From contig PYSS01000023.1 of assembly GCA_003049465.1 (NCBI GenBank), positions 310,001 to 374,000 of the forward strand: a stretch of 64,000 nt of DNA, given 5' to 3'. Below the pieces are notes generated by a model, which ran no database searches, was not told the origin of the DNA, and saw nothing but the letters and a program-made list of their open reading frames with translations. The stretch comes from Magnaporthiopsis rhizophila (taxonomy: Eukaryota > Ascomycota > Sordariomycetes > Magnaporthales > Magnaporthaceae). This document shows, piece by piece, positions 35,591-47,200 of the stretch; positions within the stretch are counted from its first letter, which is position 1; the number at the start of each line of letters is the position of its first letter. The position numbers and the translations under genes are program-made.

Positions 35591-36162
35591 AAAGGAGGGC
35601 AAGTCCTGAGCCGCGACAGGACGTGAAAAGGTGCCGGGAGTGGCAAGTTTTTTACGGGAGCCCTTGAGAGAAGTAGGTACCTATAGCAAGGCAAAAAGCG
35701 AGTTGGGGGAGGTGGATTCTTTTCCGGACAAAATCATGACGACCTTCTTCCTATTTACAAATTTCCTAATTTCGGTCGCGGCCCTCTCTTTCATGTTTTC
35801 CGCACATACGTTACCTAAAGGGCGCGCCGCTATGATGAGCGATAGATTCACATGTGTGTGTTTTTTGTGGCGTTTTGTTTCTTTAGTGTCACCAGTAGCG
35901 ATAGCATCAATACCCCCAACAACAACCTTGATGACCGGGCAAGCTCGGGGCGAGGTTCCTGCCTGGTGACTTACGGACATGATCTAGCCATGGCTGGGTT
36001 ACAGGGAGAGGAAAAAAGAAAGAAAAAAAAAAAAAAAAAAAAAAAGACAGAAAATACGCACGCTCATGCAAGAGTGTTGGTTGAGATAATTAGTGATACC
36101 ACATAAAATACAATATCCGTCCTCTCTTTTTTTCCGATCAGAAAGCCAGAGATTTTGACGAA
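35591..36162. other. Intergenic between convergent genes
   Basis: Contains the 3' flanks of MED14 and HEM14 and an A-run at 36023-36045. No gene is seen. Confidence 0.65.
36023..36045. repeat. Poly-A tract
   Basis: A 23-nt A-run in the shared 3' flank of MED14 and HEM14. Confidence 0.85.
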
Positions 36163-38525
36163 TCAATGCCGATCGAAGCCCCACCTGGCGAGCCTTCCAT
36201 GATTTCCCGGGAACAAGACGCCCTTTTCGCGGCAGGGGAAAAAATCGGACGCCCAGGTGTGGTCGTCGCGGAAGCGGGCCAGGCCCGTGTCGCCGACGCC
36301 GACGGGGCCCTCCTTGACGGGGTCAAAGGTAGGGTCCCCGTCGTAGACGATGGTGACGCGGAACTCGGGCTCCACGGCCAACCTGCGCGCGTATGCCGTC
36401 TCGTACCCTCTTCCGGCCACCTCGGCTGCGATGTCGCGGCCCGCGCGCATGGCGGGCAGCAGACCCGGAGCCGTGTAGGACGGCCCCGCGACGGCGAGGC
36501 GGCCGCCATAGCCGGCCAGCAGCTGGGCGTGGGCGGCGGCCAGGCGAGCGCGGTGGCCGACGCCGTGCTGGGGGATGCAGTCCCGGGCGGTCTTGACGCT
36601 GGCAAAGGTGCGGTCGAGGATTCTGTACTTTTCGGGGAAGCCGAGGTGGAGGCACACGACGGCGTGGGCGAGGCGGCTGGCCTCGTCCTCGGTCCGGGGG
36701 CCCGTCTCGTCGTCGACGCGGAGCATCACCGTCAGTTTGGTGCCCGGGACCGTATCGCCGGCCGGGTGGGCGCCGTGGCGGTAGAAGAAGGAGTCGGCCA
36801 CGGCCTCGTCGCGGTCCGAGTCGAAGATGACGCCCAGCACGCCGGGGGCGACCTTGGCGGTCGGCGGGATCAGGTAGCCGAAGCCCTGGTGCGGGTGGTT
36901 GAGGTACCGTTCTGGGTAGTAGAGGTTGACGATCTGCATCGTCACGGCCTCCATGTCGGCTAGGGCCGGGAGGCGGCCGTCGGTGATGTCGGCTAGGTGC
37001 TTGGCGAAGATTGTTGAAATGACTTTGCTGTAGTTCCGGCTGGTCTTGTTCGTCTTGACCTGTGGATGGTGGAGGCGGGGGGTTTTTTTTTATTTCATAT
37101 ATTTATTATTTATTATTATCATCATTTTCGGATCGTCAGTTTGCAAAATACGAAGAAGAAATACCATGAATGCATGCTCATGTGTACAAAGACGGACCTG
37201 TGTCAGCTCGTGCTTACCCTGACGGAGGATTCCTGGCCGGCCTGGATGTAGCCTAGGTTGACCACGGGCTCGTTCAACCGGATTTCGACGTTTGGGTTCG
37301 CGTACAGGGCATCAGCCAGCGCATTCGTGAAGGTGGAGAAGCCGTTCAGAAACCCGGTCGCGCGGACAATGTCATATGCGACTGCCCCCTTGAGAAACAT
37401 GTCTCTGATGGCGCCGCCCTTCTCGGTAGGCTCGAGAAAGATCTCCTCGTTGAGCACCGCGTTCGCCTTGGTCTCGATCTCCTCCACAGAAGAAAGTCCC
37501 ACGTAATCCCGGATGGCCGTGTGTAGGAAGGCGGACGACTGCACACTCAGGCGCCAGGGGCTGCCGCCGTAGATGCCGTGCACCATGGCCGCGACCACGT
37601 TGTCGACGAGCTCCCGGCCGCCGAGGTAGGCTGTGAAGAAGTCGCCGACCGACTCGTCCGGCATCGTGGCGAGCCTCTCGACGAGCTTGCGCCGGCGCGA
37701 GGCGCCAAGGTCCGTCAGGATCTCCCCGGCGCGGGGCGGGAAGAAGAGCCAGCGCCACAGAGCACGGGGTGCGCCGGTCAGGAGGGGCTCGGTGGCGAGC
37801 TTGCGCACCATGTCGTACAGGAAACGGACGAGGATGCGGCAGGACCGGATGAAGCGCGTGCGGAAGGCGAACCGCGGGCCAGGCAGCTCCACCAGATGGT
37901 CCGGGTAGTAGATGTAGCGGCGCGAGAGCGGGTCGGGCTGGCGGCTGCCGATAGGGGGCTTGTGCAGGGTCCACGTCTTGTCCATAAGGTTCAGGTAGTG
38001 CAACAGCTCGGCGTAGACCAGCATCTCGGAAAAGTTCTTTTCCGTCGGCGTGATGAGGCGCGGGCCGTACTCGCACACGACCCGCGCCGGCATGCCGCTT
38101 GTCAGACGCTTGTGCAGGTCCATGGTGTGCGAGTCGACCCAGCCGCCCAGCCGGTCCGACGCCTCGTACAGAGTGATGCGGGCCGAGGGCAGGAACTTGG
38201 TCAGGTAGTAGGCAGTCGTCAGGCCCGTCACGCCACCCCCCAGCACGGCGATCGTGGCGGGCGGGCGGTTCTGGCGGGCGCTGCTGGAGCTATTGGTGTT
38301 GTTGTTGGTGGTGGTGGTGTTGGTGCTGGCGCCACCATTGCGGCTGTTGGTGCGTGAGCTGTAGGCTCTGCTGACGGCCGGCCAGCAGGCAGCGCTGCTG
38401 CTGCTGCTGCTCCTGCTGCTGGCAGGTGGTGCTGGGGCTGCCCGTGGCCTCAGAACTGGCCATGGCGAGCTGCGCTGTTGGAGGCAGCAGCGGGCGCAGG
38501 CTCTGCGCCCTATTGACACCAGCAT
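36163..38525 (-). CDS. hem14: Protoporphyrinogen oxidase Hem14
   Basis: Two exons on the minus strand, 38525-37218 and 37059-36163, encode 734 residues. The 158-nt intron contains T-runs and TAT repeats. The N-terminus is Arg/Ser/Ala-rich, as in mitochondrial targeting sequences, and runs into a Thr/Asn/Ser tract. The FAD-binding beta-alpha-beta follows: IAVLGGGVTGLTTAYYLTKF with the Glu of LYEASDRLGG. Further conserved parts are VCEYGPRLITPTEKN, MVHGIYGGSPWRLSV and, near the C-terminus, AGRDIAAEV. Hem14 oxidises protoporphyrinogen IX to protoporphyrin IX, the penultimate step of haem synthesis, on the inner mitochondrial membrane. The protein is longer than yeast Hem14 (about 540), owing to N-terminal low complexity and a C-terminal tail. 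A further unseen 3' intron is possible. Confidence 0.9.
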
Positions 38526-39212
38526 CAAGATTCCCTGTCGGCAAGGTCACGACTGGGTTATTGGGTAGGATGGCATGCTTTCGCTGGGTGCGGCGGCGGC
38601 GGAGCGTGTTGGTGAAAATGTGCACATTCAATATTTCTAATGGCATCACCAGCTCCCAATTGACATCTGCTGATTGGTGCTGACTGACCCTTGTGGGTGG
38701 GGCCCTTTGCGTCCAAACCCCACAATTGATTGCCTGCCCCAAGTTGTTCCAGCCCCACCCTTGTGAATGTTTAGGTTGGTGGCCAACAGCCACCAAACCT
38801 ACCAAACCGCCGGACCCAAACGACGCCCGACCTGAGTTTGTAGGTATCTAAGTGGGTGGGTAAGTAGGTAGGTACCCAAGTACCCAGGTGTGATATCTAT
38901 CTACCTACGTACCTAGGTAGGTAGTACTTGGTACCTGGGTGCCTGTGTTGGTCGGTACGCTATCCCGGTAGTGTGTGTGACACGGCATGAGCGCAGTTTC
39001 CCATCCATACATAAAGGAGGCGACCCCGCCTGGGCTAGCTCGCCTTCACTCCCAAACTTCCCCCAAGGCTTCGCCCACGCCCAGGTGGAGGTCTACGTTG
39101 CCTTGATCTTTGGGTCGATACCGTAAGCACATCCTAAACGACCGCGACGAGATTCCAAACGCAAGCTCGCTCAAATATTGCAAGCGCACTCACCAGTACC
39201 TCCTCAATCACC
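38526..39212. other. Divergent upstream region with TAGG-rich palindromic stretch
   Basis: Lies between HEM14 (-) and the accessory gene at 39213 (+). It contains the 38841-38943 TAGG/CCTA block. No gene is supported. Confidence 0.6.
38841..38943. repeat. TAGG/CCTA-rich imperfect inverted repeat
   Basis: GGTAGGTACCCAAGTACCC on the left and TACTTGGTACCTGGG on the right form imperfect inverted arms around CTACCTACGTACCTAGGTAG. The same tetranucleotide recurs elsewhere in the window. Confidence 0.7.
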
Positions 39213-41717
39213 ATGGGAACCAGAGGGCTGTGGAGTTTCAAGCATCGCGGAAAGTACTACTTGTTCGAGAATGGCTAGTAAGGCAGCGCCTACCCTTTAG
39301 GTTACTGACGTTTTGGCTGTCCACACACTGACTTTTGACACAGCAACTCGGATCAGCTAGGCGTGACACTTGCCCTCATGGTCCCTCGAGACCCCGATGA
39401 GCTCCGGGAATGGCTGGTCACGACACGCCGGGACCTTACAGGGCTGGCCCAACGCCTCGAACAGGCATGGGCCGTGTCGATCGATAGTCCGGCGGAAACC
39501 AGGCACTTTCGTTCCATCGCCGGGGCTGAGGCTCTGTCCTTCGCGCCCGGTCACGTCAGGCCCGGTGGGGGTATGTATCCGGAACCAGCCTACGTCATTG
39601 ACCTCGACCGCCAGACCCTGGTCTTCAATAACGATAACGTCTGCCACTTCCACCTGGACAAGCTGCCGGACGTCGAGACCTTGGTGTCGTTGACGCAGCC
39701 GGCCAACAGGTACTGGCTGGGCCTGGACCCGGAGCCGGCAGACACTTGCATCGCCACCGATGTGGCGGTGCTTCCCGACGACATGTCGGCTGAGGTCGAG
39801 TACGCAGCGTTGGAGCCGCTGTCCATGCCGGAAATCACCAGGCTTGAAGACAAGACGGAAGCTTTGGTGTCTGCCATGGACAACATCCACCGGTTCGTCT
39901 GCAGCGTGTACAGCTTCGCTATCACGCAGGCTTTGGAAACCTGCTCTGCGGAAAGCCACCTGTTTCGCGAGCTGTGCTACCTGCTTCTCGGCGTCGCTTG
40001 CTGCTCTCCGGAGCGGCTAAGGCTGGCCGACGTCATCTTTGACGCCTGCGGCAAGCACAGTCCCCAGAAGGACCGGGGCTTGGCATGGAATCTATGTTTC
40101 AAGTATGGCATCTTGTCATCCGGAGGTTCCGGGAACCTGGTCTCGAGCTTCCTGAGCGACTATCACGAGGCTGGTAAAGCCCCCGGAAGCGCGCTACCGG
40201 ACACATCATACTGGGTCGGACCGGTCCTCGTCAGGCTAGAGTGCGACTTGTCGTGTAGAACCAGGTTCCGAGCTGCAATCAGCGCCGCTGTGCACCGCGG
40301 CAGGGCGGAGAAGCAGGAGTTTCGAGCGGTGGTATTCTCCCTCCGATGCTTTGTGCTAATCCACGTCAGCCCCTTGGATGTTCGCCATTCGAAGCGCCAT
40401 TATTTGTTGACCGGGCCTCCAAATGTTGGGGCTTCGGACGACACGCTCAGTTCTCCAAGCGCAGCCATGGATTTGCTTGACCATGGTGGCCCCGGAGATC
40501 AAGACTGGGTTGTGGACGAAACTTGTGATGGCTTCCGGGCTCTTGCGCGTTTCATGATCCTGTCGAGCAGCGAGACTAATCGGTGAGCATTTGTGCAATT
40601 CTATTAAACCAGTCATATCATGGCACGTCTAGGTCTACTCGTGCCGGCCTGCCTGTTTGCCTGCCTGCTTGCCTGCTTGCCTGCTTGCCTGCTTGCCTGC
40701 TTGTCTGCCTGCCTGACTGACGCTTGCTGTGCAGATCGCTCGAGGAATTCAGCCTGGGCGAACCACTTGAGCTCATCCGGAGAGCCGAGGGTGAGACCGA
40801 CGTGCTCCAGGGCGACGGGATTGGGCGTGGTGAGTCATTCCACCGCCTTTGGGCCGGGCGGCCGGAGGAACCCGAGAGAGACCATGTTCGCTGCATCGTG
40901 GTGCTCGCGGCCGGCAGCAAAACGTCGACGGCGAGCTTCCTCACCGTGCCGGTGCCGTGTGAGCCCGTACCCCCACGCCCTGTGGTGACTATTACGGTTC
41001 CTGAGCCCGTGCTTGCGCATGCTGAGTGGTCCCGTAACATGCTTAACCGGTTGGGGTGGTTGCATGTGACCAACGAGGGGCCCTTCATCGCGCAATGGCG
41101 ACGGTGGGTCGAGAGCGACCACACCAACTGGGCGCTTCTTGACACCCTGCTCGCATCCCCCGACGGCCATCTGATCCCTCGCCACGTGCGCAACCTGGTC
41201 GTGTTCTACGGACTTGTCTTCTTTCTCCCATCGGGCATCGCGGGCTCCGGGGGAAGCCTGTATTCCTACGCAAACTACCTGGGTCAGGCGCGCCCCGGAC
41301 AGCTTGCGCGGCAGTCGCTCGAATCGCACGTGCAAATGGTAAGGCGCTCAAAGGGGAGGAGCAGCTCCATCTACTTCGTGGCGCTGTACAGGCCGGCCTC
41401 CGACGACTCTGCCGAGGGATGGGCCCGGGCCGAGAAAGAGGCGCGGAAACAGGCCGAGCTCGAGTACATTCGCGAGGCTTTTCGCCTGTGGATCGACAAG
41501 AAGGACACGTAAGTGCTGTTAACCGTAGAACCCAGAATCGGCATTGGGAAATCTTTTGACTGACATTTTTTTTTCTTTTCTTTTCTGTTTTCTTATTTCC
41601 AGGACCACGCACGACCTCGCCGTCTATATCATCTTCGGAACCAAATTCAAGGTGCTCCACGTGACGAAGCACCCACAGGTCCGACGATGGACCAGGCACC
41701 GCCAGACCCTGGCCTGA
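39213..41717 (+). CDS. Uncharacterised ascomycete protein of the MGTRG...GKYY family
   Basis: Four exons, 39213-39277, 39344-40582, 40735-41508 and 41603-41717, encode 730 residues with consistent phases. The opening MGTRGLWSFKHRGKYYLFEN, then YNSDQLGVTLA and PRDPDELREWL, recall a widespread family of fungal proteins of unknown function that open with MGTRG and an aromatic-rich segment. An AYVIDLDRQTLVFNNDNVCHF segment fits the same pattern. Exon 3 has GRPEEPERDHVRCIVVLAAG and a Glu/Ala/Lys-rich helix before the last intron. No catalytic motif, signal peptide or clear membrane segment is seen. Intron 2 is filled with TGCC/TGCT repeats. A 110-codon open frame overlaps the last exon in another frame and might be an alternative C-terminus. 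It sits at the edge of an accessory region and its function is unknown. Confidence 0.72.
40643..40720. repeat. TGCC/TGCT tetranucleotide repeat in an intron
   Basis: About 19 units of GCCT/GCTT type in the second intron of the uncharacterised accessory gene, ending just before its acceptor region. Confidence 0.85.
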
Positions 41718-42019
41718 GCCTGGAAAAGAGTAGCTGTTACATCGAGGATCCGTTCTGGCGGCCATGGGAAGGCACGAGCATCTTGCCCAGAGACCTGCGG
41801 GCCCAGCTGGAGTTCGGCCCGGTCGACGCAACGTTTCGCAACCGGGAAGGTGCCGTGGACGAGCATCTGGGGCATCTGCGGCCTCGGCCGTTCGATGTGC
41901 AGGATATCGACGATCGCCCCGCCATCGACGCCGCGCTGGCTTGGACGCAGATGCTGGCGAATTCGCGGGGACAACGGCTGTTTGAGCAGTTTGCGGCACC
42001 GCACCCATACCATATGTAG
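41687..42019 (+). other. Possible small ORF or alternative C-terminus of the preceding gene
   Basis: A 110-codon open frame begins MDQAPPDPGLSLEKSS and has a balanced amino-acid mix (EDPFWRPWEG, LPRDLRAQLEFGP). That is unlike the neighbouring random frames. It overlaps the last exon of the upstream gene by 31 nt in a different frame. It may be a separate short gene, or the ancestral C-terminus of that gene disconnected by an indel. No family is recognised. Confidence 0.25.
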
Positions 42020-42062
42020 AGTCGAACGCTCCTGGACGGGGGCGGGGAAGTGGCGGAACTCA

Positions 42063-42345
42063 CCAAGCCGAAAACGTGACCATCCGAGCCCTCCACATAG
42101 CTGCGGGTAACGGCGGCTCTCGATGCCGGCTTGGTTTTGTCCTCCGGTTCGGAGGGCATCTCCGTCTTGCTCACGTGCACTCGTAAGAGGATGTGCGATA
42201 CCATCGTGGTCGAGCCCTCGGCATCCTCCTTTTCCTGAATCTCCACCAAGGAGCCCGATCTCCGAAGGGTTCTCATTCGGGGATTGGCGCGAGAGTGTAA
42301 TGGCGAGAATGGTGTCCTTTTTCAGTATTGTCGCTGGCTGGTGTT
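42063..42345 (-). pseudogene. Degenerate copy A of a duplicated, unidentified coding element
   Basis: On the minus strand, two adjacent frames read as plausible protein: TILAITLSRQSPNENPSEIG and, shifted, SLVEIQEKEDAEGSTTMVSH followed by EDKTKPASRAAVTRSYVEGS. A frame change between them breaks the gene. The same elements recur in diverged form at 52486-53140. The family is not identified. It may be the 3' part of the HET-like gene just upstream on the same strand. Confidence 0.45.
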
Positions 42346-42348
42346 CCC

Positions 42349-43324
42349 CTAGGCCCCTGTCGGGTTCTGGTTGCAGCCCCAGTATTTCGCCCTCTTCCAT
42401 TGTATCGAGTCCGCATGGGCGGTGTAGGCTGACAAGAAGAGGATGGCATGGGGCCCAAGCTGCCGTTGCAGAAGTATGATGGCATTGGGGCACCAGCCGT
42501 CCTCATGCATCTTTTTGATGATGTAGCGCGGTTGACCCCTGGTCGTCGAGGCTCCGGCCAGGGATCTCAGCTCCGAGGTGCCGCATGATGTTTTCCGTAA
42601 CTGTCGCGAGCGTCTCGCCCAGCACCATGAGCGAGAGCGCTGTTTCGTCCCCCGTATAGTATTCGGTTCCGGGGATGGTCGAGTACCTGTTGGGATTTTC
42701 GGCGTTGGCCAACGTGAAGGAGCAATACCGCCGAACCACCCAGCGGGCGTTGCCGAGGACAAGGGTGATGCTGATCATTCGGCGGTGGCTCCCGGCCAGG
42801 TCCCGCCGGCCTTCGTCTTGCTCCCAGAGGGCCCAACTGGCAAGCTTTTCCCTCAGCGCGGCCGTGCTGACCCTGGCCCCATTGTGAGGATCGCGGAAGT
42901 CCTCCGGCGTGAGGATCGGTTCCTCCCCACGGCGCACAACAGCGTAGCTGTTGAGGTCAAACTCGTAGCCAGCAGTCTCCGGGAAGTTCACAAAATGCGC
43001 GAATGTCGGGTCCGCCACCTTGTACTTTGCAATATCCTGGTCATCGGGCTTCTCTACGGGCACCCGGTGGAGCTCTTCGTACTCGTCCAGGAGGTGTTGC
43101 ATCGCCGTTTTGGCGTCCGAGTCCACGTTATAGGCCGAGAGGACGCCAAATGCTGTGATGCGTATTCGAAGAGATGCCTTACAGCGTGGTAGAAGCCGTG
43201 ATTGGAACAACCCACTATTTTCTACTGCCTGTGGGCCGCCCACTAGGGGACTTTCCCTTGCCACCTCGCCATGCCGCTCGAGATCAGGCTGCGACTGCTT
43301 GTTGCACGGGAGCTCTCCTTCCAA
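42349..43324 (-). pseudogene. HET-like gene fragment with a frameshift
   Basis: A minus-strand frame from 43324 contains protein-like sequence, for example KTAMQHLLDEYEELHRVP, FVNFPETAGYEFDLNSYAVV and TENIMRHLGAEIPGRSLDD. At a GGGG run (42539-42536) the homology-like reading jumps to another frame, continuing QPRYIIKKMHEDGWCPNA and QLGPHAILFLSAY. Removing one G would fuse the two. The hydrophobic/basic stretch ending in DGWCP resembles the segment that precedes the Cys-rich start of many fungal HET (heterokaryon incompatibility) proteins. The HET core itself is not seen. Either a pseudogene or a homopolymer sequencing error is possible. The family assignment is tentative. Confidence 0.35.
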
Positions 43325-44094
43325 AGGGGAGGACCTGCCCGCTGAGCGTCAGAGCAGCCGCTCACCAGCCTCGATACACTCTTAGGAAGCCGCAGCGTGG
43401 CGGCTCAGCATGGTTTCTCGGCCATGGCGATGATCGACCCATGATTGCCCAGCCCGGGCAGCCTGCCGAGATTGACCAGGATCATTGATGATCGCTTGCT
43501 TTCGTTCCATGACTACCTTAGCTACATGCATTAGGTTTGTACCACCCAATGCTGCCGGGAGATACACTTCCCCTCAGGCCCCCACACTCCTTGCTGGTGC
43601 CGCAACATATTTAGATTCGGGTACGGGCCCGAATGTCCTCGACGTTTTCCAGCACCGTGCGGACACCTGGGCGAGAACCGAAGGACATGCGGATAATTGA
43701 CGGGTTCACGAAAAAGGACGGTCTCCTGTCGTAATCCGCTGTGTACCCGGGGGGCCTGCAAAACTGTTCATTGTTTGTATTGTGTGTAGTCAACTGCCTG
43801 GACTAATAACATCTGGTTACTTTGTAATTCCACTCTCAGATGTCACCTGTAATGTTGGGTAAGACGGTAGGGCCCTCACTCCCGACGCCCAATCTATGGG
43901 CGGTAGAAAAGCTACTCTAACCGATAAGACAAGTTTCTGTTCCAGTATGCGCCAATGCATCCTACAGTCGGTGGAACCTTCCCTTTGGCGACGCCGGAAG
44001 CGGGCCTGCCTTGGAGGTCCCCGACTGTCGCGCGCTAGATCGAGGCCAAATTCAATCCAGTTAACAGGGGCCATCATAGGTTGCCAAGCCAGGT
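43325..44094. other. Intergenic, no gene recognised
   Basis: 770 nt between two decayed genes. A minus-strand frame at 43817-44077 could be a remnant 3' exon of the hydrolase-TPR gene, but nothing supports it beyond position. Confidence 0.45.
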
Positions 44095-44098
44095 CTAG

Positions 44099-44204
44099 GT
44101 CGGTAGGTCGGTAGGTAGGTAGGTAGGTAGGTAGGTAGGTAGGTAGGTAGGTAGGTAGGTAGGTAGGTAGGTAGGTAGGTAGGTAGGTAGGTAGGTAGGT
44201 AGGT
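44099..44204. repeat. (GTAG)n tetranucleotide microsatellite, about 26 copies
   Basis: Near-perfect TAGG units over about 105 nt. On the minus strand it reads as repeating Leu-Pro-Thr-Tyr if translated. It lies just downstream of a GTGAGT donor at 44229, so it is best read as intronic or 3' sequence of the decayed TPR gene. Confidence 0.93.
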
Positions 44205-44229
44205 GATGGGGGATGCGAGATGCACTCAC

Positions 44230-47200
44230 CGTCAAATCCTCGATAAACTCCCTGGCTCTGGCCAAGTGCTCACGATCTGCGACTGGGGCTCGGGCCGACG
44301 CCTCATTGGAGAGGTGGTCCCTGATTTGCCTCGCGGCGTTGGCTTCCCCAAGTTCCTCCGAGACCCTTGCGATCAACTCTTCCATCTCCGTTGCCTTCAC
44401 AAACCGTTCCTCTCTCACGGATTTGGCCCTTAGTCGGTTGAGGATGCCGTCTCTCGTTGCGGCTATCTTTTGCTTGCTCTTCTCGAGGTTTGTGTCCCCC
44501 TCCTTCTCACCCGGCGAAGATAACGACCCGGCAGCGGCACCGGCGGCACAGACCTCGGCCTGGATCAAGAGAAGCAATACTTTCGAACTGATCGTCTGGA
44601 GGTGTGTCTCGTCCAGGCAGTACTCGTGAGAGAGCAAAAGGTGTTCCGAGTAGCGCCCAATGTCCGCCCACCATTGGTGCACGTCCACGTCCGGGGTTTC
44701 CGGGCTTTGCTGAGACGGCGCCGTTGTATCCGGCGGCACATCAACGCCCCCGCCCAGGATCTTGGTGATAAAAAGCTTCATGCTGGCCGAGAGCGTGTCG
44801 GGGCGGGAGTCCCCCAGCGAGCATTTTCTCCCATCGTATACCATCTCGTAGGATTCTGCTGCGGCTTGGTTGTCATGGAACTGTCGCCTGAGGCCAGCCA
44901 AGTCGTACAGACAAGCAAGGGTGGAGATGTGCGTGCTCCCAAGGACTCTACTCTTCTCTTTGAGTACTACCTCCAGAGCTGTCTTGCCTAGCTTAATCTC
45001 TGGCTCAGGCTTCTGGGTAAGAATAACCCCTGCCGTCTGCAGAGTTTCCATCATGTATGGGTGGAGAGTCTACGACCCGAAGTAGGACGACGCCTTCGGC
45101 TCCTCCGTGACGCAAGACTCAAGCAAACAGTCCAAGATGGGCTGGATGACGTGCTCAGCCTTGGTAGCGGACTCCTCCTGGTCGTGGTCCTCTTCGCTAC
45201 TTTTCATCGCGGCGGACTGGGTGTAGACCAGCCATTGGACCTTCAGCACAGCAAGGACCAGATCCTCGGCGAGGTCAAGGTTGCCGCATCGGTAATAGGT
45301 CGTAGCCAGCTCAGAGCAGTAGTGCAAGGTTTCCTGGTTGAGCGCCGTGTATTCTCGCATGCTCTTGCCTATCACCTGGACTAGCGTCTCGGCTGCGGTT
45401 TCGTATTCACCATCACAGCGGTGGCTGACGGCCAGCTCCGCACCGGTTGCAGGGTGACCGGGTGTGCACTGCCAAGCACTTGAATCATCGTGCAAAAGAC
45501 CTGGGCGCCCGTGTGGGCAGACTTCCAGAAGCACCTGTGCGCTCTGCTGAGGATAGCGAGCACATGCAGAGCCTCCAAGGCCAGGGGATGATCACTAGAC
45601 ATCCTGGATCTTACGTATTCCAGCGTCTTCCGACCCGACTTCCTGGCGTCAATCATGCCCTCGGTCGTGGTCGAGGCTAACGCCATGCATAGAGCCTTCG
45701 TACACTCCATCTCGAGCGTCCATGGATGTGGGATTCCGAGGTGCATCTGCATGCTCTCGAGCGCCTGCTCGGCGTTTCGAGGCCGTTGGCGTAGTCACCA
45801 CAGACGATAGCTACTCGGGCCCGTGCTTGCAGCAGAAGGCCGTGTCGTATCTCCAAGTCGGTGATGTTGCGTTGCCCCAGACTGTCGGGGATGTTGTGGG
45901 TCCTTTCGGCCGTCACCATTGGCGTGACCCGTTGATCCTCATCGTCCAAGGCCAGCCTGCTCTGTTCAAATTGCCCTAGATGGGCGTACGCGAGAGCGAG
46001 ATTTCCTCGCAGACTGACGCTCGGTTTTGTGCTGACCTCGATCTTGTGTTGTTGCTCTTGTGCCAGCAGCTGCTGGATCATCCTGGCGGCTTTCAGGTAT
46101 TCGCCCGTGTGCACATATAGATGTACGAGCCAATGTGCGACTTCGTATGCCTGGCCTTCGTCTTTGGTGTCTCTTCGGATCTCTCCCAGGTCCGTTTAGG
46201 CGACCTGTAGTCCCTGCTGTTCATGTCAATGCCCTGAGGTATCGAATCTCGCACTTGACCACTCCAAGGTCGTTTCCTGGACCTACTTGATCTAGGTGGC
46301 CCACCGCTGCGTTGATGAGGCTCTCCGCCCCGTTGACAAAGTTCTCCGCTCCTCGCATATCGCCCAAGTCCCAGTAAACCTTTGCCTGCTTGAGACAGGC
46401 TGACGATGTGCTGGTGTGGGATGGCCCGGTTGGGACCGTCGACGTCTTCCTAGGTGACGATAACCTGGCTGCATCTGAGCTCAGTGGTGGCAAGGCACTG
46501 CCCTCCGTGAGAGCACTGGACGCTGGTGGGTGTGATGATGACCCCGCTTGATCCCCGTTGATGATTCTGGATGGATTTGTGAGGCTGTGAGCTTCCGCTG
46601 GGGCCGAGAGGAGGCGGCTGGATTGTGCTTGCACTGATTCGTGACAAGGCCCTGGTTGCTAAGCAGTGAGGGATTCAATCACCTTCTGCGTAAAATCATC
46701 TGGACCACTCCAGGCAGATTTTCGGGAGATGTAGTCACCTTCTCGCGTTCCTCGGCGGAATCGTGTCCGATTCCGTCTTATCTTTGCCTGATACGTTTGT
46801 GTCAATTCCATTAGTACTTGGATCACATCAACAAACCATTCGTGAGTAGAACCTTTTTTTCGCCCGTGTTTGTTGGTTGGGTGGGTACCAGGTAGGTAGG
46901 TAGGTAGTCACTTACCAGCTTTGCGCCGCTTAGTCGTTCCCAAGACAGCCTCGCTATCCGAGACTTGGCTGTGCAATCCAGCTCTAGGAACTGACTGTCT
47001 ATCTCCCTGGTGTTCTCAACGAGATGACCAGGAGGAATCTCATTTGGGGTTTCGAGAGCCGTCGCCAAGTGCCCCCGGTACAGTGTCGATGGCTCGATGG
47101 TCGGCAGCACGTCAGGAATGGCATCAACGAGAATGATGGATCGTGTTCTTTGAACGATGGCGCGGTTGTTTGGTCTCGAATCAGGCATTTGATGACCCAG

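Noticed and set aside
36023..36045. A-run as the tail of a retroposed element
   Set aside because: No flanking duplication or element body. Similar A/T runs occur in introns and 3' flanks across the window.
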